Positions 1-11,256 of a DNA stretch of 64,000 bases are shown piece by piece. The DNA is from Rhipicephalus microplus. Lineage: Eukaryota > Arthropoda > Arachnida > Ixodida > Ixodidae. The position numbers and the translations under genes are program-made. The stretch is from the NCBI RefSeq assembly GCF_043290135.1, contig NC_134710.1:250034092-250098091 (forward strand), in the 5' to 3' direction. The notes below the pieces were generated by a model. That model did no database searches. It was not told the origin of the DNA and was given only the letters and a program-made list of their open reading frames with translations. Within the stretch, counting starts at the first letter, position 1, and each line of letters begins with the position of its first letter.

Positions 1-720
1 TTCACATCTCTTCCCCAACCTCTCCGGCATCCGACCGAGAGGTGACGTGCGCATGACGTGCCCGAACAAGGCCAGCCCCCGTTGCACGAGAGCGGCGTTG
101 CTTTGATGACCAGCGTAATTTTGTGGTCTTCAACCTGTTTCTGTGAGATTGTTTAGAAATGCTGGCTTAGACGCGGTAGAGTAGATGAGCCCAATGAGTG
201 CGCGAACGTGTAGGAGCATTCCACGGCGGTCATCTGCTCGATGCGCTGACTGCGGAGACCCGAATGCATGCGAAACGCTGGCACATTGGCCCCACATCTC
301 ATAGCATTTCACGGGAAAATATGTAAGAAAAATGCGCACAATTTTTTATTGCGTCTCATTATTTATTTCAAGTTTTATTCATCTCTTAAAGCAACAAATA
401 CATAAACTACGTATGTTGTGTTAAATAATTTTTGCCATGTCACGTGGTATACTGTTGACAACGTCGGAGCAGAGTCGTCTCCGTAGAGGACCAACGTCAC
501 TGCATTGCCGTGTACGTAGGGCCATTCCTACGCAAACATCATGCCCTCATTCTCTACGCGTGTGCCGGCAGAGGGGAGGGGGAACAGCTTTCATCTTGAA
601 ATTTGACCCATTTCCACGGCGCGTAGCGTTGCCAATTTTGGCAGACGTGATCATGAATGCCTCGTCTACGCATCGCGCTTGTCAGCTCAAAATTGTCAAA
701 GCTGGTGAGTGGCCCTTTAA
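1..720. mobile_element. TIR DNA element, copy 1 (left end outside window)
   Basis: The segment is colinear with 5690-6403 almost base for base (for example the block around TGCCATGTCACGTGGTATAC and the block before GACGTGATCATGAA). Its right end is GGTGAGTGGCCCTTTAA, the same terminal inverted repeat as the second copy. It carries no credible transposase: the short ORFs in both strands are disrupted differently in the two copies. It is a non-autonomous element or MITE cut by the window edge. Confidence 0.7.
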
Positions 721-2221
721 AGGCCCAATCAACCGGCATCGGCTCAACCCCCAGGACTCTTTTTTATCCAGACACGGCTCAGCCATGCACGGCTAAGCGT
801 GGGAGGGAGTCGACCCCCCCCCCCCTCCCCCGTTGGCTCGGGTCCGTGGTGTCACTACGCACCAAACATCTGCTTATGCAAACAAACAAAAAAAAAATGA
901 GCACAGGTTTGTTAACAGACAATTTTTCAGGCTGTGGTATGTGCCAAACTGTTCAAACATGGCTGCAATAAACTGATATACACACATAATAGAGATGAGC
1001 CTACATTTTTGGCATTCTGCCCTTATATTAACAGCGATTCCTTGGTTTACTGGGATGAGCGTTCAATGTAGGTGAGCTTGTATGGGATCATCATCTAACA
1101 AACTGCATAGCAGGACAGGCCACAAGGAAAGAAAAACACAGGAGTGCAAATGGAACTACATGGGTATAATGTGCCAAAGCATTTTAAGCATATTCTATGA
1201 TTGATCCCACAGGGCTCATAGCTATAACAAAGAAAAAAAAATTCAAGGGTTTATAAGAAGTTTCAAGGACCTAATCAAGGATTTTCAAGGACTTCAAATG
1301 ACACTTTTTGATGTAGTATAAAAAGACAGCAAAATCTTTATGGCATGGAAGCACACTCACTACACATAAGCAAAAGCATTTTTTCCTATCAATATCTAAC
1401 TAAAAAATTTCTCCTCTGTCTATTTTCAGCTAATATTAAATATTTTACAGGTTTCACACCATTGCACTGTTTTTTACAGGTTTCACCATCTCTTGCTGGT
1501 TTCTTCAAATTGATTTACCTCACAATCCATATGCATGCACACGCGTGCAAACGCACACACAAACGTGGCCATTTCAAATAGTGAACTTAATTAAGATGAA
1601 CTTGCTGAAGCTTTCCCCCCAACTTGCCATCTATTTCTGCAAGATCCAGAGTGCTTTCTTTCACAATTTTTCCTAAAGGGCAGCACAAAATTTGTGATGG
1701 AAAGATAACTGCATGCTTGTATGATGCGAACATGCTGCTGCAAGAATTTCATAAACAAGGCAGTAATAAGAAAGTCACAGGGTACACAACAACCTGTATC
1801 TGCTGGTTTTGGTTTCTCACTAGGCTTTCTCAACCGCCTTTGCAGTGAAGCGGGTAGGCATAGCCCGTTTTCATGACTATGCCCCCTTCGGCAACGTAGC
1901 CCAATATCAGCTCTTACGTCCTCGGCATGCAGCCAATCACCGAGCAAGGCTTCTTCTATGTGTCATTCGTGTCGGAGTGGTTTGGTTAAGAAGGGCGGTA
2001 CGAAGGGTGCAAGGATCAATTGACACAGTCACTGCTATCATAAGTCCCTCACACTACTTCTCTAGCAAGAAGGACTGGAGAGAGGCAAGGAATTTTTTTT
2101 TTTTTTAATGAAGCATTGCATGAATGAACAAGATTGCTTGGAAGGTGTACAAAAAAATTGTGTGGCCCTTTAAGTTGTTTTGCATGACAACGAAGGCAAT
2201 GTGACTTGTGGTGTGTGAGTA

Positions 2222-2222
<1 letters not shown>
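721..2222. other. Non-coding stretch, no gene seen
   Basis: This is AT-rich sequence with a poly-C run near 817-830 and A-runs. ORFs on either strand are short and lack recognisable protein features. I see no exon with matching splice phase here. Confidence 0.6.

Positions 2223-2300
<78 letters not shown>
2223..2300. repeat. (AT)n microsatellite
   Basis: An uninterrupted AT dinucleotide tract that directly abuts the left end of the fold-back SINE pair. The matching tract at 2768-2812 abuts its right end. SINE tails often seed such simple repeats. Confidence 0.95.
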
Positions 2301-2302
<2 letters not shown>

Positions 2303-2766
2303 TATAAGGGAAAGAAGTGTATACTTAAGGGCTCGTTTTTCTGTGTTTTGACACAATATTAATGAGATCTATCAGACAATAATGCCAAGGAATGTATTGG
2401 GGAAGTTATTAGAACCAATGTAATGTAAATAAGAAGAAAGAAAGGTGGGTGAAAAATAACCTGCCATGAGCAGGAATCGAACCTACGACCTTCGAATAAC
2501 GCGTTCAATGCATTGAACGCGTTATTCGAAGGTCGTAGGTTTGATTTCTGCTCATGGCTTGAACGCGTTATTCGAAGGTCATAGGTTCGATTCCTGCTCA
2601 TGGCAGGTTATTTTTTCACCCACCTTTCTTTCTTCTTATTTACATTACATTGGTTCTAATAACTTCCCCTATACGGTACATACCTTGGCATTATTGTCTG
2701 ATAGATCTCATTAATATTGTGTCAAAACACAGAAAAACGAGCCCTTAAGTATACACTTCTTTCCCT

Positions 2767-2772
<6 letters not shown>
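2300..2772. mobile_element. Head-to-head SINE pair forming a long fold-back
   Basis: The left unit (about 2300-2509, minus orientation) and the right unit (about 2512-2772, plus orientation) are inverse complements over almost their full length, including the tail end CACTTCTTTCCCTTATAT. The centre is TGCA. The tRNA-like head (GAACGCGTTATTCGAAGGTC, then GTTCGATTCCTGCTCATGG) occurs once inverted and twice directly (2512-2557 and 2558-2604). GGTTCGATTCC is a good Pol III B box. Both tails run into AT microsatellites. Structure is seen directly; Pol III origin is inferred. Confidence 0.8.

Positions 2773-2836
<64 letters not shown>
2768..2836. repeat. (AT)n followed by (GA)n simple repeat
   Basis: An AT tract with a small AAATAAAT interruption, then GA dinucleotides up to about 2836. 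It is the tail-side microsatellite of the fold-back SINE pair. Confidence 0.9.
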
Positions 2837-3504
2837 AAATTCCATCTCTGAAGTTCTCAAAGTTCATGACACCGCCATTTTTATCATGTTTCACACAATG
2901 AGTGTAAACTTAGGTTTGGTGGGTCTGTCACCGAAACCATGTTAAATAAATTCATTGCATTGAAGGTCTTATTGCCTCAAGTATACAAGTTACAGTCATT
3001 AAAAGCATAGCCCGAATCCGGGGGGAAGGGGGGATAAGACCTTCAATATCTCTTCTGAATTTTTTAAACTTGTATGTGTGTAGATGGTGGTTCGTTAAGC
3101 AATACTGATTTTTTTTATTCTAAGCAGCTTAAGATGGGGGCTTTGTCCATTCCTCCTGTGGCGTTCGCATCCCCACTGCCCATGTGCGTCCCCCCTGTAT
3201 CTCCTCTAAATGTCCTATATTTTACGGAGTGGTGCGCACGACAGGTGGTATGACAGCTGCATACTCTGCTGGGAGCGCCACGGTAGTTGCGTGGTGAAAA
3301 ATGACGGAGTGTGCACGCCTCATTCGCTCCTGCGCAACGCCGCGATAAGCGCGACACCCACTGCTCAATAAATTACACCATTTCCTGCTTAAGTGAACCA
3401 TCTCCCCGCTGCTTCGCATCCATACATCGTTTCCTTTAGCAGGATATGTAATTTTTTTTAGTAAAAATGCTATGACTGAAGCCTGACGTCTTTGCTAACG
3501 AACA
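2837..3504. other. Non-coding stretch, no gene seen
   Basis: AT-rich with one moderately GC-richer block (3130-3420) that gives ORFs on the minus strand in two overlapping frames, neither recognisable. A short G run lies near 3020. Confidence 0.5.
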
Positions 3505-3955
3505 CTATGCCAAGATAACTTGCCATGTACACGGACGGAATCTGCGACCTTCGAATAATGCATCCCATGCTCTACTTACCGAGCTACCACGGCGACTATC
3601 CCCACATTCACTTTATTGGGTATATATGTGAATTAAACGTGGGAGTGTCAGTCAGCGTCCCCAGTAGCCATGATGGCGAGTGTGGAACACACTTTATTTG
3701 GCTGTTTAGTATCACGTAGCACGTGAACTTATTGCAATCTGGCAGTTGACCAATAATCCCCCGTGTACTACCTGAAGGCCCACGGCAAGTTATCGTTTCG
3801 TCCACTTTTTTTTTCACATTTACATTACAATTACTTCTAATAACATCCCCTGTACTTTCTGTTGCATGATTGTCTGTTATATATAATTAACATTGTGTCT
3901 ATCAAAGATAACGAGCCCTTACATGCACACTTCTTTCCTTCATTTATACCGAGGG
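3505..3955. mobile_element. Degenerate tRNA-derived SINE composite related to the fold-back SINE
   Basis: A minus-strand tRNA-like head at about 3518-3592 carries TAGCTCGGTAAGTAGAGC (A box-like) and GGTCGCAGATTCC (B box-like). The plus-strand tail at 3784-3955 shares TTTACATTACA, TCTAATAAC, ATTGTCTGTTA and ACACTTCTTTCC with the 2300-2772 pair. The middle (3600-3780) is unique within the window. It is degenerate and transcription is not expected. A tail-like relative (CTTTTCGTCCACTTTACTTTC) is also seen near 19530-19680. Confidence 0.55.
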
Positions 3956-5484
3956 TCTCGTTTTGGCAGACTTAGTGTCTTCAGGTAGTATATGAGCGAA
4001 TATTGCGATTATTGAATTTCTGCGAAATGAGCTCTTTAATGCTCCTATGTTGAAAAAGAAGAGAGAAAAAAAGTTCCTCCACCTCACTAATTTAGTGCAT
4101 CCACAACTGCATAAAAAATGACAGAAACAGAAAGAGAGGAGCAGAAAAAATGTCAACAGGGTACTTACATAAGAACGAAGACTAAACTCTGTTCTATAGT
4201 TTTGTGAAGACATAAGAATAATTTGGCGGGCTTTACTCAGTGGCCCATTAACAACCTGAGCAAATGCCTTTACATTCTCTTTATGCCGCTCATTTGATTT
4301 CTTGGATAAGTGTAACTGTAAGAAATAATGACAAATGTTTTACACACAACTACATAGCAAGACAAGTACAAATAGCTTCACTCCTAAAGGTTGTTTTGTC
4401 ACATTTCCTAGACCAACAGTTCCCCCCAAAACGTACAAATGAGTGCTACAAAGGGGGGGGGGGGGGGGGTTGTAGAGGGAAAGAAGCAGCTTCTTTTCCA
4501 AGCTTTCAGATATACAGGGCTTGTTGCAAAGACTTGCTGTTGGATGCTGCTAAACAAACAAATAAAGTCTGTTTGCTAAGCAGCGCCTTATGGACTGTGA
4601 AACAGCTGAAGTGATATACTAGTATCACAGGAACTAGTGGTTCCTATCAGTGGCAATTCATAAAAGAAATGAAAAAAAAAAAAGAAAGCAGTAATAAGAA
4701 CCTAAACATGTACTGATGGCATGGAAGGCAGCCCCATTATTCTGTGAAACGAATGATGCCATCAAGCCCCTTTGTGGGACAGTCAGACACATACGTCCCA
4801 CTTTTTCTTCTGCAGAAAACCCAAATCAGCTGTCATAACTAGCACAGCAATAAGTGGCTGCCATCTCAAGTAAGATCATGTAAGTTTGAGAATAATTGTT
4901 TTATTGCAGTTTTGGAAAGCATAAGTAGTGCCACAATGTGATTGAAATTTGCTCCTTTTCTTACTGAAGGTTCCGAATTTCGGTTCTGTTCAGGAAAAAA
5001 AAAGAGAACATGTTACTTAAAATGCCTGATAGTATTCTCTTTATTTGGTTTACTAGACGTGCGATTTCAGCTTCCATTCATCCTGTGGTTATGTAGATTT
5101 GCACAGAGACTTGACTGATAAATGCAGTGAAATAGAGTCCTCTGCGAAACTTTTTACGCTCTTCGCTAAGCTCAATTGGGTATAAGAGTGCACTAAAATA
5201 ATTTACCCGATATCATATACCTCTTGAAAAATGCGCAGATGTTCAGGGACGACACCAGTACTCGAACAATTTGACAGCAAAAAAGGGGACAAAAAAAAAA
5301 AAAATGAGGCAGAATATTTGTTTGTGTGGCGAAGCAAGCTTTACAGGAATAGCCTGCAGTCATATGAAGACTTGTAGGGAGAATGTGCGAGCGCTCTTTC
5401 GCTACTGGAAATGAGGTGCCCACAGCGTTACTCTGCAAACCATTATAAGCGCTCCTATGCGCCACTTGTTAGGGCTGTTTAATC
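3956..5484. other. Non-coding stretch with homopolymer tracts
   Basis: Contains a poly-G run near 4455-4470 and several A-runs. The minus-strand segment 3960-4056 has an acceptor-like CAACATAG and an open frame of ~30 codons, but its phase does not fit the host gene. No gene is supported. Confidence 0.5.
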
Positions 5485-6403
5485 TTAAAAGGCCACTCAC
5501 CAGGCCCCATACCGAATTTTAGTTAGACAGTGAAAGTTGGTGGGTGTCCGATGAGAAACATTTTACCACAAAACTTTTTTGAATCGGTTCATCAAAAGCG
5601 AAGAAAAAAGGTTTTTTGAAGCGGCACGAAACGAGGATGAGAGGAGGCAAGCTCGAAACCCTTGCCGCTCCTACGCGTAGCCCTCGCAAGCTAAATCTCT
5701 TCCCTACCCTCTCAGGCATCCGACCATGAGGTGATGTACGCATGACGTGCCCAAGCAAGTCCAACCCCCGAGCAGGAGAGCAGCGTTGCTTTGTTGACCA
5801 GCGTTATTTTGCAGTCTTCTGCGTGTTTCTGCGGGATTGTTTGGAAACGCTGGCTTAGATGCAGTAGAGTAGAAGAGCACAATGAGTGCGCGAACGCGTA
5901 GGAGCGTTCCACGGTGGTCATCTGCTCAATGCGCTGACTGCGGGGACACGAACGCATGTGAAACGGCAGATTAGCCCCGCATCTCTTAGCATTTCACGGG
6001 AAAAAATGAAAGAAAAACGCGCCCAATTTTTTATTGCGTCTCATTATTTATTTCAAGTTTTAATATTCTCTTGAAGCAACAAATACATAAATTACGCATG
6101 TTGTGTTAAATAATTTTTGCCATGTCACGTGGTATACTGTTGACGTCAAAGCAGAGTCGTCTACATAGAGGACCAATGTCATTGCATTGCCGTGTACGTA
6201 GGGGCCATTCATACGCCCACGTCATGCCCTCATTCTCTAGGCGTGCGCCCGCAGAGGGGAGGGGGAGCAGCGTTCATCTTGAAATTTGACCCGTTTCCGC
6301 CGCGCGTAGCATTGCAAATTTTGGCAGACGTGATCATGAACGCCTCATCTACGAATTACACTTGTCTGCTGAAAATTGTCAAACCTGGTGAGTGGCCCTT
6401 TAA
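5485..6403. mobile_element. TIR DNA element, copy 2 (complete, ~920 bp, non-autonomous)
   Basis: The left end reads TTAAAAGGCCACTCACCAGG and the right end reads CCTGGTGAGTGGCCCTTTAA, a near-perfect 20-bp terminal inverted repeat. The interior matches 1-720. The termini begin and end with TTAA, which could be a piggyBac-type TTAA target or simply part of the repeat; the superfamily is therefore unresolved. There is no open transposase. It sits against a 235-bp repeat unit (6404-6640) that also occurs at 7528-7775. Confidence 0.75.
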
Positions 6404-6640
6404 ATACTTGGCGATGTGATCGCCTGATGGTATCTTCATGATTTAGTGGGATATATGTGTCCCACTTTTTTCCAGCAAAGTAATGACTAAATATTGATAG
6501 AATATGTTTAATACTAATTCTTTGAAATTTATATGTATATACCACAGCTGGTGACAATAATTGTGTCAAAAATATCGGCAAACCTACAAAGGGTTCACTT
6601 ATGAAAAAAAAAAAAATGGTTTTGTGTTTCAAAAGATACG
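6404..6640. repeat. 235-bp dispersed repeat, copy 1
   Basis: Begins near TTGGCGATGTGATCGCCTGA, includes a TGGGA..TGTGTCCCA palindrome-like block and ends GGTTCACTTATG followed by a poly-A run. It matches 7528-7775 with only scattered substitutions. The 3' A-run suggests retroposition, but no Pol III boxes are obvious. Confidence 0.85.
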
Positions 6641-7225
6641 TCACACAGTAATTTTACTGTATGTCATGCCTTTTTTGACATTAATTTACTTAATTTATTG
6701 CCAATGGGGAGGCCAAAATACACCCATTCATATGTAATGTACTCGCTGTGAATAAGTACTAAATTGCCTTGAATTGGCAAACTTCACCAGACAGCGCAAT
6801 GTGCACGTTTTTCCTTCTCCCCTAGCAGACTCTCACGACAGAGGGCATGACAATGCAGCGCCTGACTTGATGACTTTGATGGGATACCCAAGCAAGCACC
6901 GAAACCCTCCTCAAGAATGGCTGGCTCCATGGGCCGGGCACTACTGTCAGCAATGTTCCCAATGAGAATACACATATTGAAAAGGAGTAAAAAAGATAAA
7001 AAAATGTGCTCTTTACTTTCACAATTACATTACAGTCTTAAAAACTTCTGCCGAATATATTCAATCAAGGACACAATGCTTGTTAGATAATAATAATACT
7101 ACTACTACTACTACAACTAATAATAATAATAAAACTTAAAAAGTGTTGCAGAACCCCTTCAATACTTTTCCTCAGTGCCATGAAAAACAGAGGCAAATCA
7201 AATGTAAAGCAACTTGCAATCTTAC
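6641..7225. other. Region downstream of the last placed host exon
   Basis: No exon could be placed here. There is a trinucleotide tract of CTA then TAA repeats at about 7087-7133. The rest is AT-rich non-coding sequence, presumably intron after the exon at 7226-7325. Confidence 0.5.
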
Positions 7226-7325
7226 CATAAGTTCATTGAAGAAGCGTGCGTAGTGAGGTGAAGATTGAAAATCAGCTAAATCCATTGCAAACTGGGATTC
7301 TATGTTTGACTTTTCTCTCTCCAGG
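7226..7325 (-). CDS. Exon j of the host helical-protein gene
   Basis: This 100-nt exon has one leading base completing a Ser codon and then 33 codons. The acceptor is TTTTTATTCTAG and the donor is GTAAGA. It encodes LEREKSNIESQFAMDLADFQ and then SSPHYARFFNELM, ending in phase 0. It is the most downstream exon I can place. The next exon must begin in phase 0 below 7.2 kb or outside the window; nothing convincing was found there. The ten exons together give 335 codons without a stop. The predicted product is soluble and helical, with no signal peptide or membrane segment seen in this portion. Confidence 0.85.
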
Positions 7326-7527
7326 CTAGAATAAAAACCAAGATAAAGACACAAGCATTTAGTATATAGAGGGTTACTGGTAAAAACAATACAGATTTTT
7401 ATAAACGTGCTATGACTATCAGGCCCCCATTGTCTTCACAGACAAACTCCACACTGAGATGAAAAAACTTTGCCAGCACCTAACGCGATGCTGAAATGAG
7501 TCATTCGTAAAAAATTCAAAATTACTT

Positions 7528-7775
7528 CATTAATGCTTGGCGATGTGATCGCCTGATAGTACCTTCATGATTTCGTGGGACACATGTGTCCCACTTTCTT
7601 CCAGCGAAGTAATGACTAAATATTGATAAAATATGTTTAATACTAATTCTTTGAAATTTATATGTATATACCACAGCTGGTGACGATAATTGTGTCAAAA
7701 ATATCGGCAAACCTACAAAGGGTTCACTTATGAAAAAAAAAATGTTTTTGTGTTCCAAAATATACGTTAAAGATT
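7528..7775. repeat. 235-bp dispersed repeat, copy 2
   Basis: Second copy of the unit at 6404-6640 in the same orientation, 1.1 kb away, again ending in an A-run after GGTTCACTTATG. It lies inside the 10.8-kb intron between host exons at 18146 and 7325. Confidence 0.85.
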
Positions 7776-10387
7776 ACTTGAAGGTCAGTTGTTTAATAAA
7801 AAAAGCCATTTAATGTGACAATTTATGACATTCTTATTGTTTAAAAATCCCCAAAACACATGTAGTTTCATATGTTAATCATTAAAATTTAAGGCCCCGA
7901 TCGTAGTAATAAGAAAACTGAGCGCCCCACTGCATGAAGTCATCAGACTGGAAGTTCACATGACGAACTTTTAAATAAGACTCATCACAGCAGAGCCTGG
8001 TCGGTAAAAACAGCTAGTAATTTCAAATACACAAGTGTACAGCTTGTTCTTCATGCCTGGCATGTAGTGCTTCTGCGTTACTTTGTTCAATTTTGAAGTG
8101 TAAAGAACTTTTTCACTCGACTGCGAGAAGTAGTGCTACAATGGCGGTCTCCTAGTTTTACACTGTACAGTGAAAGGAAAGGTGGAAACTGGAGTTTTCT
8201 TGGGTAGAGTGCGAAAGGAACATATAAGCACTGCATGCCAAACGCAAAGAACACACAGTCCAATTTAACGTTTGTTTGGTATTTAGGACAACTCAGTGTC
8301 TTTCCAGACCGAATTCCAGTGCGAAGTGTTTTTTTTTTCCCCCTTCAAATGTTTGTCACGTCAGCTTCTATTTGGACGTAAGAGCTGGTGCACTTCCTGT
8401 GCACCCACAGTGCTCAGCTTCAATTTCGCCATGAACATAGGTTTCTCAAATTACGTGTTTTTTTGTGATTGAAAAAAAAATGAGTATGACATATTTGATA
8501 CATTCTGCAACTTTTCCATAAAGATAACTGCCATCAAGTAAATAGTATTTAAAAAGCTAATTAATCAGAATTTGCTAATTACTCATTTCAATGTAACTAT
8601 AGCTACACCAAAGTTTTTCCGTTTCCGTGTAGAGTCTGTTTGCAAGGATGACAGTGGCCGGACAGTCATAGCATTTTTATATAAAAAACCGTATTGTCTT
8701 TAAATAAAAAAAATAAATATTAATCTCACTCTGTAGAGTCTAGAGCAATACCTGCACACTCAAACTTCTACCTAAAGTAAATTGCTCCCTGTTGATAAAA
8801 TACACTTCATTACTAGAACAGCATTCGTCCACCATGGCAAAACAGCTTGCCACTAGACTGAATTGCCGAATCAGCACTTGGCCTTCAGCCTCTAATGTTT
8901 TGCAGAAGCACAGGTCACATCTGCTGCACAGAAATATGCATTTTGAGATACACTGCCAGTGGAAATGAGGCAATGCTCAGCCCCCCCTTTCCCAATGTGA
9001 CACTAGTATGACCGTGTTAACCTAATAAATTTTGCTTTCCTGGGGTTTTTTTAACGTACAAGTAATACATGGTCTACTAATCTAATGCCAATGACCAATG
9101 CAGTTATGCCAGAGCCCGAACTTTCTGAATTGAATGTTTGAACGGTTTCGAATTGAATGCCTGAATTCAGTTTCTACGATTCTTCCAAAATGTTCCTGTT
9201 GAAGTTGAGCACCAAGTTGGTAGAAAAGATTAGTTTGGTTTAATTCTTCGGCCTCAGAAAAAACAGTTTAATTTTGCTATTGCACCGAGTTTATTGAGTC
9301 AGAATTGCAAATACATGATGTGCACTTAAAGGACCCCAGACACCAAAATTGAAACCTCAATCATGTTTGTGTCTGATTGTACTGTAAACAGGGCACTTCT
9401 TACAACTTATTAGTGCTCGACGTTAGTGTTAAGATGTTTTAATTTGACTTTAAAGTATCAGTGAGTGCCCATCTGACTTGGCAGCACCTCGTGACATCAG
9501 CACAGGTATGATGTAGACTGAGGCCCTGTGTGATGTTCCATGAGTAAGGTGAGTATCGCCGACATCAGAAAACATTTGCAGGGGATGCAAAATACGCCCC
9601 CCCCCCCCCAGGCACCTAGCTAAGACTATTGTTTGTCACACCTCCAGTGATGGAAGCGACATTTTGCTTTTTAGAGAAGATTTTAGAGCAGAAAAATGGT
9701 GCTTCGGAGCAAGCTCAAGTGTATTCGGAGCAGAAAAAAATCCTATAGCTTAGGGTTGCTTTTGGTGTTTTTGGAGCAGATGCGTGTTTCTAATGACTCC
9801 TGAAGTCTAAAGCATCACTTAAGCATCTAATAAATGTTTATATTTATTACTAAACATGCCGTATGCTAATATGCAGGTAGTATACAAGCAATATAGTTGG
9901 CGTAAATCATGGGCGGGCGGGGGGGGGGGGGAGGGGGGGAGATTAGGTCACGAAAGTTTGGACTATTCTGGTGTTCAGGCTGGGGAGGACACCCCTTGTA
10001 CGTGTCCAACTTGAGATTTAGCTTTAGCGCGTGATATCATTGAGTTAACAGTTACGTATCTTGAAAGGCCTTTTATCTTTTACTGCGTACCTGTGTTATA
10101 TGCCTTTCAGCTATGTGAACTATGGAAATCGGAAAAAAGGTGAAGAAAAAGAGACTGAATAAAACAATGCAATTGCTCGAGCTCAGACTTGACCATGCTC
10201 GTTTTTTTTTAAATTTTATTTGAAAGCATGATTTAATTCTCATATAAATAAAAATACAGCCCATATTAAAAATACAAATTGGACACCTTGGCCTGACATG
10301 CGTCACCCCTTGAGATTTTTCTGGATTTACGTCATTGAGTAGCATACTAAGATGATAGTGTATAAATCTCGCCTTTGGTTTCCCTTA
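7776..10387. other. Intronic stretch, no gene seen; GGAGCAG-rich remnant near 9.65-9.78 kb
   Basis: Mostly AT-rich. At 8740-8973 the minus strand is open for 77 codons with many cysteines (SRCDLCFC) and a GTATTG donor-like end, but I cannot identify it and it lacks a phase-matched acceptor. At 9650-9780 several TTTAGAGCAG / CGGAGCAG motifs occur, part of a dispersed family described in the findings. Poly-C (about 9599-9609) and poly-G (about 9914-9927) runs are present. Confidence 0.5.
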
Positions 10388-11256
10388 TACCCCTGTCACA
10401 CGGGCACCCGCGAAGGCCGTTTAACTCCCTCGTCCTTACGACAACGAAGATGCAGTCCATGTCACACGGCCACCATTACGCAAACGAAGGTAAACGGAGC
10501 ATTTCGCAAAGGGCGTTCAATGATCTCCCTTGGCAGCGAAATGAGGTACTCTCGTCCCCAGCAGTCTAGAGGTCAGAGAAAAATTTCGAGCACTAAGTGG
10601 CCGCCGTGAAAGCATAATACATTTCGGCAACATTAAACGTTCTTTCGTTGTAGTACTCATTCACAACGCGTGTTTGTTTACATATATTTACGCCCGCCAG
10701 AGTTTACTTACTCTCAACACCGATGCCCTACACACCGTGTCTCGCGAGTCGGGCCGGCCGGCGCCAGCCGATCAACGTCATTGCCAGTGCAATATCGTAC
10801 CACTTCCTCACGTCGTCCGCTGTGTCACTCATGGCTGAAGAACACAAAATGTGCGCTCACGAGTCAAGGAAGCATAAGAACTTTCGTTCCGGGCATGTAC
10901 ACAGGCAACAAAACAACTGAACGCACAATGTGGCCAGCATCACTAGCAGCATTGCTACATTTAGCAAATGCATTTTTATTTGAAATTATTTTCAATGGTT
11001 TGTTAGTCGCATACCTACTTAATTGTGCTTTTTTATAAAAACAGCATAACGAGGATTCACAAAAAGTTAATAGAGATGAAATTAGAATACTTTTTCGAAA
11101 ATCAAACAGCGCCAGCTGAGCTCCCTCGCGGCAACTGTTACAACCTTGTCATTGCCGTGTGACACTGCCACAACTCCTTCTCCGTCGAACCCCCCTAGGG
11201 GAGATTTACGTTGACGGTGTTCAACGGAGTTTGGTGGTGGCCGTGTGACAGGGGTA
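10388..11256. mobile_element. Harbinger-type MITE with TTA target duplication
   Basis: The termini are TACCCCTGTCACACGG on the left and its inverse CCGTGTGACAGGGGTA on the right. Both are flanked by TTA (10385-10387 and 11257-11259). A 3-bp TTA/TWA duplication with such TIRs is typical of PIF/Harbinger elements. About 870 bp, GC-richer subterminal regions with further inverted blocks (CCGTGTGACA also occurs internally near 11154), and no transposase. ORFs inside are short and unrecognised. Confidence 0.8.

Noticed and set aside
2105..2356. Minus ORF with a long Ile-Tyr repeat
   Set aside because: It is the translation of the AT microsatellite and SINE tail.
2464..2604. Possible tRNA genes at the SINE heads
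   Set aside because: B-box-like sequence is present but there is no cloverleaf with matching acceptor stem; they are SINE heads duplicated in inverse and direct orientation.
3960..4056. Candidate next exon of the host gene (minus)
   Set aside because: Good acceptor (CAACATAG), but in the required phase 0 it hits a stop after two codons; the open frame needs a different phase.
8740..8973. Cysteine-rich minus ORF
   Set aside because: Interesting CxxCxLC pattern but no phase-matched acceptor or homologue I can name; not promoted to a gene.
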